A stretch of 64,000 bases of DNA from Polaromonas sp. GTDB lineage: Bacteria > Pseudomonadota > Gammaproteobacteria > Burkholderiales > Burkholderiaceae_C. Location: assembly GCF_029945925.1 (NCBI RefSeq), contig NZ_JAQSDN010000036.1:124001-188000 (forward strand), in the 5' to 3' direction. How positions within the stretch are numbered: the stretch's first letter is position 1; the number at the start of each line of letters is the position of its first letter. Below, piece after piece: positions 27,108 to 35,445 of the stretch. Made by a program: the position numbers and the translations under genes. The notes beneath the pieces were generated by a model. The model was not told where the DNA came from. It made no database searches and saw nothing but the letters and a program-made list of their open reading frames with translations.

Positions 27108-28202
27108 GGACATCTCCAGGAGGGGCGCCTGATCAAGCGCCCACGCCACATGTTCCCTGACCACCTCGCTGCCATGTTCGCGCCGCGCCAGCAAGGCGCT
27201 GCGCAGGCTGTCGTCCGCACCGGCGCGCAGGGCATTGCCGAGCGCCACCGCGATATTGCGCAGCCAGCGCTCGTGGCCGATGCGGCGGATGGCGCTGCCC
27301 TCGGTGTAACGCAAAAACTCTTCTTCGGTCCAGGCAAACAGCGTCGTCAGCTGCTGGCCGGTCAGGCCCTGGCGCTCGTCGAAGTCGGGCAAGGCACTGC
27401 GCTGCGCAAACTTGTTCCAGGGGCAGACCAGCTGGCAATCGTCGCAGCCGTAGATGCGGTTGGCGATCAGTGGCCGCAGTTCCAGTGGAATCGGGCCCGC
27501 ATGTTCAATCGTCAGGTAAGAGATGCAACGCCGTGCATCGAGCTTGTGCGGCGCCACAATGGCCTGCGTCGGGCAAATCGCGATGCAGGCGCTGCAACTG
27601 CCGCAATGGTCGCTGACGGGCGCGCTGGGCGGCAGGGCCAGATCGACATAGATCTCGCCGAGAAAAAACATGGACCCGGCCTCGCGGTTGAGCAGCAGCG
27701 TGTGTTTTCCGCGCCAGCCCTGGCCGCTGCGCGCGGCGAGTTCGGCCTCGAGCACCGGCGCCGAGTCGGTGAACACGCGGTGACCCAGCGCGTGCACCTC
27801 GGCTTCGATGCGCTCGCTGAGTTTTTGCAGGCGCGCCCGCATGATCTTGTGATAGTCGCGTCCCCGCGCATACACCGATACGATGGCTTCGCCGGGCCGC
27901 TGCAGGCGCGCCAGCTCCGCAGCCTGCCACTGCCCCGGCTGCGCGGGCGTGGAAGCCGGCAGGTAGTCCATGCGCGCGGTGATCACGCTGACCGTGCCGG
28001 GCACGAGTTCGGCCGGCCGGGCCCGCTTGAGGCCGTGCGCCGCCATGTAATTCATGTCACCATGAAAACCCGCAGCCAGCCAGGCCGACAAGCCCGGTTC
28101 AGCCGATGACAGGTCCACACCCGCAATGCCAATTTGCGAAAATCCAAGCTCGCGCGCCCATGTTTGAATGTGAGAAACGAATTGATGGCTATTGAAGATC
28201 AC
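27099..28202 (-). CDS. queG: Epoxyqueuosine reductase QueG
   Basis: The product has about 367 residues. It has the DUF1730 N-terminal region (ARELGFSQIGIAG, then RDYHK in GRDYHKIMRARLQKL) and two 4Fe-4S clusters: CGSCSACIAICPT and YGCDDCQLVCPWN. HEAT-like repeats follow. It performs the last step of queuosine synthesis in tRNA using cobalamin. No ATG fits the N-terminus. I used GTG at 28202 (VIFNSHQFVSHIQTW), with GTG at 28208 as the alternative. The start overlaps the divergent tsaE start by a few bases, so the two promoters must interpenetrate. Confidence 0.9.
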   Translation of the reverse strand: MIFNSHQFVSHIQTWARELGFSQIGIAGVDLSSAEPGLSAWLAAGFHGDMNYMAAHGLKRARPAELVPGTVSVITARMDYLPASTPAQPGQWQAAELARLQRPGEAIVSVYARGRDYHKIMRARLQKLSERIEAEVHALGHRVFTDSAPVLEAELAARSGQGWRGKHTLLLNREAGSMFFLGEIYVDLALPPSAPVSDHCGSCSACIAICPTQAIVAPHKLDARRCISYLTIEHAGPIPLELRPLIANRIYGCDDCQLVCPWNKFAQRSALPDFDERQGLTGQQLTTLFAWTEEEFLRYTEGSAIRRIGHERWLRNIAVALGNALRAGADDSLRSALLARREHGSEVVREHVAWALDQAPLLEMSIK

Positions 28203-28694
28203 CGACACATTGTAAAAAGGATGGCCTGGGACAGCGAAGCCCAGACCCAGGCCTTTGCCGAAGCACTGGCCGGGAAACTGCGCGCCAGTGCCACGGGCGC
28301 CAACGCGCTGATCCAGCTGCATGGTGATCTGGGCGCCGGAAAAACCACCCTGGCCCGGCATCTGCTCAAGGCCCTGGGCGTGACGGGCCGCGTCAAAAGC
28401 CCGACCTATGCGGTGGTGGAGCCCTACAGCGTGGCCGACCCGGCCGCAGCGGGCGGCGTGCTGTCCATCTGGCACTTTGATTTTTTCCGCTTCAACGATC
28501 CCGATGAGTGGGAAGAAGCCGGTTTTCGCGACATCTTCGCCAGCCCCGGCCTGAAACTCGTCGAGTGGCCTGAAAAAGCCGGCAGCCACCTGCCCCCGGC
28601 GGATCTGGACATCGACATCGAGATGCTGGCCAGCGAGACGCGCGCCGTCACGCTCACCGCCCACACGGACGCCGGCGCGGCGCTGCTGCCATGA
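28185..28694 (+). CDS. tsaE: tRNA threonylcarbamoyladenosine synthesis ATPase TsaE
   Basis: The product has 169 residues. Walker A is GDLGAGKTTLARHLL (about residues 47-61), followed by VKSPTYAVVEPY and WHFDFFRF, all TsaE hallmarks. It supports t6A synthesis on tRNAs with TsaB/TsaD. The start is uncertain: ATG 28185 (MAIEDHRH) or ATG 28221 (MAWDSEAQ), which would avoid overlap with queG. The stop overlaps the amiC start (ATGA). Confidence 0.92.
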   Translation: MAIEDHRHIVKRMAWDSEAQTQAFAEALAGKLRASATGANALIQLHGDLGAGKTTLARHLLKALGVTGRVKSPTYAVVEPYSVADPAAAGGVLSIWHFDFFRFNDPDEWEEAGFRDIFASPGLKLVEWPEKAGSHLPPADLDIDIEMLASETRAVTLTAHTDAGAALLP

Positions 28695-30100
28695 GCGGCA
28701 AGCCTTCCGCCACTCTCAGCCGGCGCAGCGCGCTGCAGATGGGCAGCCTGGTCCTGCTGCTGGGCGTGCAGCAGATCGCCCGCGGCGCGACGATTCTGGC
28801 GGTGCGGGTCTGGCCGGCCAAGGACTACAGCCGCGTCACCATCGAGTCCGACACGGGCCTGAAAACCAAAACCTACTTTATTGCCGAGCCGCCGCGCCTG
28901 GCGGTGGACATCGAAGGCATCGACCTGATCCCGGCGCTGCGCGAGCTGGTGGCCAAGGTCAAGCCCGACGACCCGAACATCTCCGGCATACGTGTCGGGC
29001 AAAACGCGCCCGGCGTGGTGCGCCTGGTCATCGACCTCAAGCAGCACATGCTGCCGCAGGTGTTCACCCTGCCGCCGGTCGCCGCTTACCAGCACCGGCT
29101 GGTGTTCGACCTCTACCCGACCCAGGTGCTGGACCCGCTGGAGGCCCTGATTGCCGAGCGGCTCAAGGACAAGCCGGATCAGGGTGCCGCGTCCGACGCC
29201 ATCGGTGAACTGCTGGCGCGGCAGACGGCCCGGCCCGCGGCCGGCAAGCCCGCTGCCGACAATCCGGCGCCCGCCCCCGCAGCTCCGACCGCAGGTGCGG
29301 ACAAGGACCGGGCAGCCAGCGCCAGCCCCCCCGTCGCCCAGGCACCGTCTGAAAGCGTGGGCGCGGGTGCGGGTAGCCGCAACAAGACCGACCGCCTCAT
29401 CATCGTGGCGCTGGACCCCGGCCACGGCGGCGAAGACCCGGGCGCCATCGGCCCCGGCGGCACGCGCGAGAAAGACGTGGTGCTGCAGATCGCCCTGCGC
29501 CTGCGCGAACGCATCAACAAGATCCCGAACATGCGCGCCTTCCTCACGCGGGATGCCGACTTTTTTGTGCCGCTGCACGTGCGTGTGCAAAAAGCCCGCC
29601 GTGTGCAGGCCGACCTGTTCATCAGCATCCATGCCGACGCCTTCTTCACGCCCCGACCGCAGGGCGCCAGCGTGTTTGCGCTCAGCGAAAAAGGCGCGAC
29701 CAGCAGCTCGGCGCGCTGGATGGCAGACAAGGAAAACTCCGCCGACCTGGTGGGCGGCGTCAATGTGAAGGCCAAGGACGCGCAGGTGCAACGCGCCCTG
29801 CTCGACATGAGCACGACCGCGCAGATCAACGACAGCCTCAAGCTCGGCGGCGCCATGCTGGGCGAAATCGGCAGCGTCGGCAAGCTGCACAAGCCGCGGG
29901 TCGAACAGGCCGGCTTTGCCGTGCTCAAGGCGCCCGACATTCCGAGCGTGCTGGTGGAAACCGCCTTCATCAGCAACCCCGACGAAGAGGCCAAGCTTCG
30001 CAGCGAGGCCTACCAGGTGCAACTGGCCGACGCGCTGATGCGCGGCATCAGCAGCTACTTCGCCAAAAACCCGCCACTGGCGCGCAACCGTCCGCTGTAG
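28691..30100 (+). CDS. amiC: N-acetylmuramoyl-L-alanine amidase AmiC
   Basis: The product has 469 residues. A twin-arginine signal (LSRRSALQMGSLVLLLG) precedes an AMIN domain (about 40-150, VWPAKDYSRVTIESD). A Pro/Ala-rich linker follows (about 180-230), then the Zn amidase_3 domain (DPGHGGEDPG, HADAFF, VETAFISN with the catalytic Glu). It cleaves septal peptidoglycan during daughter-cell separation. It is translationally coupled to tsaE, a common arrangement. Confidence 0.95.
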   Translation: MSGKPSATLSRRSALQMGSLVLLLGVQQIARGATILAVRVWPAKDYSRVTIESDTGLKTKTYFIAEPPRLAVDIEGIDLIPALRELVAKVKPDDPNISGIRVGQNAPGVVRLVIDLKQHMLPQVFTLPPVAAYQHRLVFDLYPTQVLDPLEALIAERLKDKPDQGAASDAIGELLARQTARPAAGKPAADNPAPAPAAPTAGADKDRAASASPPVAQAPSESVGAGAGSRNKTDRLIIVALDPGHGGEDPGAIGPGGTREKDVVLQIALRLRERINKIPNMRAFLTRDADFFVPLHVRVQKARRVQADLFISIHADAFFTPRPQGASVFALSEKGATSSSARWMADKENSADLVGGVNVKAKDAQVQRALLDMSTTAQINDSLKLGGAMLGEIGSVGKLHKPRVEQAGFAVLKAPDIPSVLVETAFISNPDEEAKLRSEAYQVQLADALMRGISSYFAKNPPLARNRPL

Positions 30101-30695
30101 ACGCGGACACGCCCCGCGCGATCGCGCGAGCGACGGTTCAGATAGCCCTGAGCAGACATCAAGCGTCTTGCTACCGCTACGGTCCGCGATGGACAGTAGG
30201 TTGGACTCCCCACTCCCACCCCCCCGCCCCTCCCTCGCCCCGCTGGGCGATGGCGGGGAGCTTCATTTGGCCGCGTGTGTTGCGCTCGCGTGCAAACATG
30301 ACGGCCGCTTGGCGCCGACATGAGCGCTACGCGCGTCATGTCTCCCCGCACCCGAACCCGCATTTCTTCCCCCACCCGTCGGGCTGGGCCGAGGAGCGCA
30401 GTCAAAAGCGGATCAGGGCTGGCGTTGTTTGAGCCGCAGGCGAGTTTAGCCAGACCCCGCTTTTGGCGAGCACCACAGGTTGCCCGCAGCGAAGCGGAGG
30501 GACCCAGACCATCGGGTCGCCTTCTCTTTGCTTACTTTCTCTTGGCGACGCAAGAGAAAGTGAGTCGCCCGCCGGGGCGAGTCCCGGCTTGCTTGAAAAC
30601 CCGCTGAAACGCAAGCTTGCAAAGGCTTCGACAAGCTCAGCCCGAACGGTGCGTGCGCCCAAGCTTGAAACCAAGCGGCCAGGCGCCGCTGGCAA
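30101..30695. other. Long intergenic region with hairpins and repeat fragments
   Basis: The 595-base gap has no supported gene. Just after the amiC stop is the perfect palindrome CGCGCGATCGCGCG (about 30116-30129). A long hairpin is formed by CTTACTTTCTCTTG (30531-30544) and CAAGAGAAAGTGAG (30551-30564). A half R2 element (GGCTTCGACAAGCTCAGCCC, then GAACGG, about 30623-30648) follows. The middle (30250-30480) has biased composition with short spurious frames. Confidence 0.5.
30531..30564 (+). repeat. Inverted repeat, possible terminator-like hairpin
   Basis: CTTACTTTCTCTTG and CAAGAGAAAGTGAG form a 14-bp stem with one mismatch and a 6-base loop. It recalls the TTACTTTCTTTGG...CAAAGAAAGTAA intergenic elements common in Burkholderiales. 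There is no T-run, so termination is uncertain. Confidence 0.55.
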
Positions 30696-31184
30696 TCACA
30701 CCGGATAGATCAGCGAGTTGAGAATCATCTCGCTGTCGTACACACACAGGCGGCGCCTGAACTTCAGGCCCTCGCCTGTCCGCACGATCTCGTCGACATA
30801 ACGCCCCACGTTGTAGACCTCGCTGACCCCCGCCGGCTTGGTGCGAAACACCGCGTAGTTCGCCTGCGCGGTGATGACATCGCCGTCGGCCGACAGGACC
30901 TGCGCCGCAGAGACGACATGCCGCATGTAGTACGGCCCGTGGTAAATCGTCTGCGTGATGCCGTAGACGCGGTCTTTCATCATGCCGCGGCTTTCCAGGT
31001 CCATCAGGGCCAGCGGCAGGCCGCGGTCGAAATTCTCGCGCGCCTGCACGGTGTAACGACCGCCCTCGAGGAAAAATTCCGGCCAGGCATCAAAACGTTT
31101 CTCGTCCAGCACGGCCGCATAGGCCGCATAAAGCTGGTCGATCTCGAACTGAAGCACCAGCCGTTCCAGCGTCGTACTGCTCAT
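30696..31184 (-). CDS. Ring-hydroxylating dioxygenase small (beta) subunit
   Basis: The product has 162 residues with the SnoaL-like/NTF2 fold typical of the beta subunits (LERLVLQFEIDQLYAAYAAV near the start, YVDEIVRTGEGLKFRRRLCV near the end). It supports the alpha subunit structurally in an alpha3beta3 oxygenase. Its start overlaps the stop of a 37-codon ORF that separates it from the alpha-subunit gene. Confidence 0.88.
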   Translation of the reverse strand: MSSTTLERLVLQFEIDQLYAAYAAVLDEKRFDAWPEFFLEGGRYTVQARENFDRGLPLALMDLESRGMMKDRVYGITQTIYHGPYYMRHVVSAAQVLSADGDVITAQANYAVFRTKPAGVSEVYNVGRYVDEIVRTGEGLKFRRRLCVYDSEMILNSLIYPV

Positions 31185-31294
31185 GGCGCCGCCTCCGTCA
31201 TCACAACGTCTGCAAACACCCAGGTGTCGGCGGCCGGCGGCATTCGCGCTGTGTCGATCCGCACTTTGTGGGGCCCCTCGCCAAGTGCGCTCAT
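31181..31294 (-). CDS. 37-codon ORF coupled between the dioxygenase alpha and beta genes
   Basis: ATG at 31294 overlaps the alpha-subunit stop (ATGA), and its own stop overlaps the beta-subunit start (ATGA). The frame encodes MSALGEGPHKVRIDTARM and ends FADVVMTEAAP. Double 4-base overlaps suggest it is translated as a bridge that couples alpha and beta synthesis. It may be a real small protein or the shrunken remnant of a larger gene. No family was recognised. Confidence 0.55.
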   Translation of the reverse strand: MSALGEGPHKVRIDTARMPPAADTWVFADVVMTEAAP

Positions 31295-32601
31295 ACCGCC
31301 ATCACTTTCTTCCAGTAGGCATACATGCTGCGGATCAGGGTTTCGGTGACCATGTGTTCGGTCGCCTCGGTGCCCGTGCCACCCAGCTCGCACAGCGTCG
31401 AACGCCCTTCCCCGCCCTGGCGGAAACCGTCCTGGCTGAACTCGATGACCTCGCCGTCGTCGGCGCTGACAAAGCCCGCCGGCCCGAACAGGTTGGCCTG
31501 GCGCAGACGCCGCCGCGTCATCTCGGGCGTGTCGTCGGCAAAACCGAAATGGGTCCAGACAAAATCAAACTCCCCCTCGCCGCGCGGCACGATGTGGCGT
31601 GTGCTCAGCGAGTTGACCTGCTGCTGGATGATGAGGCTGGGAAACAGCGTGATCATGGTCACGGTCGGCGTGATGTCGGTGCCGGGATTCGAGGGATCAT
31701 CGACCTTCCACCAGGCTTCGGGCGCCACGTCGAGCAGGCGGTCGTCGTGCAGCGCCATGTTGGCCTTGAAGGAAGTCACGCCTTCGGTCACCGCGGCGTT
31801 CTGCCCGCCTTCATTGCGCCGCGAGATCATCACCGCGTGGCGGCCGTGCTCATCCATCACCATGCGGCTTTTCTGGTCGGCGCGCCACAGGCCGAAGGTG
31901 ACAAACCAGGTATGCAGCAGGCCCGGATGGTAAGGGTCCTTGATGTTTTCCATCATCAGCTTCCAGTTGCCCGGAATGCGCTGGCGGTTGTAGCCCAGCA
32001 AGGTGAGTTGCCGGCCCTTGAAGATGCGGTCCAGCCAGGGCATCACCTGGGGGCCCAGGTAATCTTCCAGCGGCTCGGTCGACTCACTGAAGGTCGCAAA
32101 CACCAGGCCGTGCAGCACGGCCACGCGCAGCTTGGTCAGGCCGTGGTCTTTCAGCTCAAAGCCTTCGGGCATGCCGCCATTGATGCAGTCGCCCTCCTTG
32201 ACACCATCCTTGAAGGGCAACCCGGCGAGGTCGCCGTTGAGCTTGTAGGTCCACTGGTGGTAGGGGCAGACAAAGCTGCGGGCATTGCCCTGCCCGTTCT
32301 GGCAAAAGCGCACACCGCGGTGGGCACAGCGGTTTTCGACCACACGGATGCCGTGGTCGGTGTCACGGTCTTTCGGTGCCACGCGGTCGCGCACCATCAC
32401 GACCTGGCGTTCGCCGACATGGCTTAATTTGAAGTCACCGAGGTTGGGAATCTCGACTTCAAGCCCGACATAACACCAGTGCGGGCCGTAGAAGATCTTT
32501 TCCAGTTCGCGCTGGTACAACTGCGCGTCGGTGTAGGCCCAGAAGGGGACACGGCTGGAGCCCGGTTCGCTCCAGCGGGAAAGGGATTGATCAGCCATCA
32601 T
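31291..32601 (-). CDS. Rieske non-heme iron oxygenase large (alpha) subunit
   Basis: The product has 436 residues. The Rieske [2Fe-2S] motif is CAHRGVRF ... CPYHQWTY (about residues 91-115). The catalytic domain carries the mononuclear Fe ligands around MENIKDPYHPGLLH (about residues 205-220). It dihydroxylates or hydroxylates an aromatic acid, in the anthranilate/salicylate/benzoate-like branch. Ferredoxin and reductase genes are not nearby and must be supplied from elsewhere. The acyl-CoA ligase gene is 82 bases upstream on the same strand. Confidence 0.92.
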   Translation of the reverse strand: MMADQSLSRWSEPGSSRVPFWAYTDAQLYQRELEKIFYGPHWCYVGLEVEIPNLGDFKLSHVGERQVVMVRDRVAPKDRDTDHGIRVVENRCAHRGVRFCQNGQGNARSFVCPYHQWTYKLNGDLAGLPFKDGVKEGDCINGGMPEGFELKDHGLTKLRVAVLHGLVFATFSESTEPLEDYLGPQVMPWLDRIFKGRQLTLLGYNRQRIPGNWKLMMENIKDPYHPGLLHTWFVTFGLWRADQKSRMVMDEHGRHAVMISRRNEGGQNAAVTEGVTSFKANMALHDDRLLDVAPEAWWKVDDPSNPGTDITPTVTMITLFPSLIIQQQVNSLSTRHIVPRGEGEFDFVWTHFGFADDTPEMTRRRLRQANLFGPAGFVSADDGEVIEFSQDGFRQGGEGRSTLCELGGTGTEATEHMVTETLIRSMYAYWKKVMAV

Positions 32602-32683
32602 GCAAGCATCTTCCCGACCGGCTGTCCGGTCTGTAGTTCATCCCGTAATAATAAGCTTACTTATCAATTCCGGGAAACAGGGT

Positions 32684-34537
32684 TTATGCGGACCCGCCAC
32701 CCCGGCGCGCCTGCGGCTGGTACATGGCCTCGATCTCCTGCGCAAAACGCTTCATCAGGTTGTTGCGCTTGAGCTTGAGCGTCGGGGTCATCAGCGCGTT
32801 TTCGACCGTCCACGGCTCCGTCGTCAGCAGCACGGCGCGCGGCATGGCATAACGCGCAAAATTCGCGGTCTGGGCCGCCATGCGCTTGAGCGCGGCCTGG
32901 TGCACCGCCGGCAGGTTCAGGGCGGCAGCGTCATCGGGGTTGACCCCGAGCGCCTCGGCCAGCCGTCGCCATTCCGCCGGGTTCACCACGGCCACGCAGG
33001 CGATGAAGGGATGGTTCTCACCCACCACAAACACCTGTGCGAACAGCGGATCGACCGCAATGGCCAGCTCCAGATCGCCCGGCGGCACCTTCTCGCCGGT
33101 CGAGGTGACGATGATTTCCTTGATGCGCCCCATGATGCGGATGCGCCCGCCCGGCATGTCCGCCTGGTCGCCGGTGGACAGCCAGCCGTCGGGCGTCAGC
33201 ACACGCGCCGTGTCTTCGGGCCGTTTCCAGTAACCCCGCATCACCGACGGGCCGCGCACCTGCAGTTCGCGGTTCTCGCCCAGGCGCACCTCCACCCCCG
33301 GCAAGGCGCGGCCCACGGTGGCCGGGTCGTTGTCTTCCACGCCGTTGGCCGCCACCACCGGCGAGGTTTCCGTCATGCCGTAGCCCTGCAGCAGGGGCAG
33401 GCCCAGCCCCAGAAAGCAGCGGGCCACCGCGTGTGACAGCGGCGCACCGCCGCTGACGGCCACCCGCACACGCCCGCCAAACTGCGCACGCAGGGTGCGT
33501 GCCACCAGGCGGTCCAGCAAGGGCCACACCAGCGGGTCCAGCCAGGCCCAGCTACTCCCCTCGCCCGCGGCGAGCGGCAGGCCCTGCGCCCGGCAAAAAC
33601 GCCGCCAGCCCACGGCCTGGGTCGCCTCGAACAGGCGCGTCTTCAACGGCGAGGCGGCCAGTGTTTCCTGCAATTTGGCAAACACCCGCTCGTAGATGCG
33701 CGGCACCGAGATCAGCACCGTGGGGCGCACGGTTTTGAGGTCTTCGGCCAGCAGTGACACCGAACGCGCGTAGGCCACGCAGCTGCCGGACGCCATCGGC
33801 AGGTAGTAACCCGCGGTGCGTTCGAAGGTGTGGGACAGCGGCAAAAACGAGAGGAACACATCGTCCAGCGTGGGCACCACGCGCGCCAGGATGGCCTGCA
33901 CATTGGCCACCACGTTGCGGTGCGTGAGCATCACGCCCTTGGGTTTGCCGGTGGTGCCCGAGGTATAGACGATGGCGGCCAGGTCGTCCCCGGACGGCGG
34001 CACAAAAGCGCCCTCCTGGCCTTGCCCGGCCGCCAGCCAATCGGCCAGCGAACACACCGGCACGTCCGCGCCGCCCGCATCGGACGCCACGGCCTCACCG
34101 CTGACCACGACGCGCTTGAGGGCCGGCATGGCCACACCCAGCGCCCTGATCGCATGCCATTGCGCCAGGGACGAAACCATGAGCAGCGCGGCCTCGCAGT
34201 CCGCCAGGATGTAGGCGATGCTGCCCGGGTTGTCGAGCGCGTGGAGCGGCACCGGCACATGGCCCAGCGCCAGGGCCGCCTGGTCAAGGCTGACGGCATC
34301 CAGCCCATTGGGAAGCAGGATGGCAATGCTGGCGTGGTTCGGCAAGCTCATGGCCGCCAGCGCCTGGCGCCATTGGGCAAAACGCTCGCCGGCCTGCGCC
34401 CAGGTGGTGGCGACCCAGCGGCCGGCGCCAGCATCAAATTCGCGGTAGGCCTCGGCTTGCGGGCTTTGGGCCACCCGAAAGGCCAGCAACTCGGGGAGCG
34501 TGTGGACGGTGGAAAAATCGATCTCGGTGACAGTCAT
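32684..34537 (-). CDS. AMP-forming long-chain acyl-CoA synthetase-like ligase
   Basis: The product has 617 residues. The AMP-binding motif [18 protein letters not shown] is near residue 190. GYGMTETSP (about 385) and [11 protein letters not shown] (about 450) follow. It resembles the FAA1/FadD15 group. It activates a carboxylic acid with ATP and CoA. Position next to the dioxygenase genes suggests an aromatic or fatty acid substrate, but this is inference. Confidence 0.9.
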   Translation of the reverse strand: MTVTEIDFSTVHTLPELLAFRVAQSPQAEAYREFDAGAGRWVATTWAQAGERFAQWRQALAAMSLPNHASIAILLPNGLDAVSLDQAALALGHVPVPLHALDNPGSIAYILADCEAALLMVSSLAQWHAIRALGVAMPALKRVVVSGEAVASDAGGADVPVCSLADWLAAGQGQEGAFVPPSGDDLAAIVYTSGTTGKPKGVMLTHRNVVANVQAILARVVPTLDDVFLSFLPLSHTFERTAGYYLPMASGSCVAYARSVSLLAEDLKTVRPTVLISVPRIYERVFAKLQETLAASPLKTRLFEATQAVGWRRFCRAQGLPLAAGEGSSWAWLDPLVWPLLDRLVARTLRAQFGGRVRVAVSGGAPLSHAVARCFLGLGLPLLQGYGMTETSPVVAANGVEDNDPATVGRALPGVEVRLGENRELQVRGPSVMRGYWKRPEDTARVLTPDGWLSTGDQADMPGGRIRIMGRIKEIIVTSTGEKVPPGDLELAIAVDPLFAQVFVVGENHPFIACVAVVNPAEWRRLAEALGVNPDDAAALNLPAVHQAALKRMAAQTANFARYAMPRAVLLTTEPWTVENALMTPTLKLKRNNLMKRFAQEIEAMYQPQARRGGGSA

Positions 34538-34633
34538 GGGCAGCTTGTTGGAAACGGGGAGTTCTCCAGCGCAGTGTGCACCACGCGGACGCGCCCGCCC
34601 TGCCCGGGGTCAATACAGCGGGTAAAAAACCCG

Positions 34634-35287
34634 TCAGTGTGCCGGTTGCCGGGCGGACCGGCTGGCTTTCCAGGCGCCGTACAAAACAAACAGCCCGGGA
34701 ATCAGGATCATGGCCCAGATGATCTTGCTCAGGTTGGCCTGGACCCACGGCAGGTTGCCGAAGAAATAACCGGCCGTGCACAGGCCCACCACCCAGATCA
34801 GGGCTCCCACCACGTTGTAGGCCGTGAATTTGGTGCGGTTCATTTCGGCCACGCCCGCCACAAACGGCGCGAAAGTGCGGATGAAGGGCATGAAGCGCGC
34901 AATGATGATGGTGACGCCGCCATAACGCTCGTAAAACTCGTGCGCCTGGTTGAACGCGCGCTTGTTGAAAAACCGCGACTGCTCCCACTGGAACACCCGG
35001 GGCCCGAAGTGCCGGCCTATCAAATAGTTGCACTGGTCGCCCAGAATGGCCGCCACCAGCATCACGGTGATGGCCACCGGCAGGCTCAGCAGGCCGACCC
35101 CACAGAGGGCGCCCACCACGAACAGCAGCGAATCGCCGGGCAGGAAAGGCATGACCACCACGCCGGTTTCCACAAAAATGATGAGGAAAAGCAAGGCATA
35201 AACCCAGGTGCCGTAGCTTTGTGTAAAGGCCTCCAGGTGTTTGTCCACGTGAAGGATGAAGTCCATCAGAAAAGCGAGAAGTTCCAT
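34634..35287 (-). CDS. DedA-family membrane protein
   Basis: The product has 217 residues from MELLAFLMDFILHVDKHLE; the upstream frame extension has no family character. The conserved FVETGVVVMPFLPGDSLLF and ARFMPFIRTFAPFVAGVAEM blocks are DedA hallmarks. DedA proteins act as lipid-carrier (undecaprenyl or phospholipid) scramblases and aid envelope homeostasis. It is divergent from mutL. Confidence 0.92.
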   Translation of the reverse strand: MELLAFLMDFILHVDKHLEAFTQSYGTWVYALLFLIIFVETGVVVMPFLPGDSLLFVVGALCGVGLLSLPVAITVMLVAAILGDQCNYLIGRHFGPRVFQWEQSRFFNKRAFNQAHEFYERYGGVTIIIARFMPFIRTFAPFVAGVAEMNRTKFTAYNVVGALIWVVGLCTAGYFFGNLPWVQANLSKIIWAMILIPGLFVLYGAWKASRSARQPAH

Positions 35288-35445
35288 GGGGGTGATTTTG
35301 ACATGATGAATTCCTTCGGCTTTTGCAAGCCTGTGCTTTGCGGGTGCTTCGAGCAAGCCGGGGGTTGCCCGGCTTGCAGGCAAACCAAATTATCCAGAAA
35401 CCACCACATCAGCCCGCAAAAAACACTTCCCTCTAGAATCACAAG

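Noticed and set aside
30250..30607. Short open frames after amiC
   Set aside because: They have no ribosome-binding site and biased Arg/Pro/His composition, and they overlap hairpins and repeat fragments.
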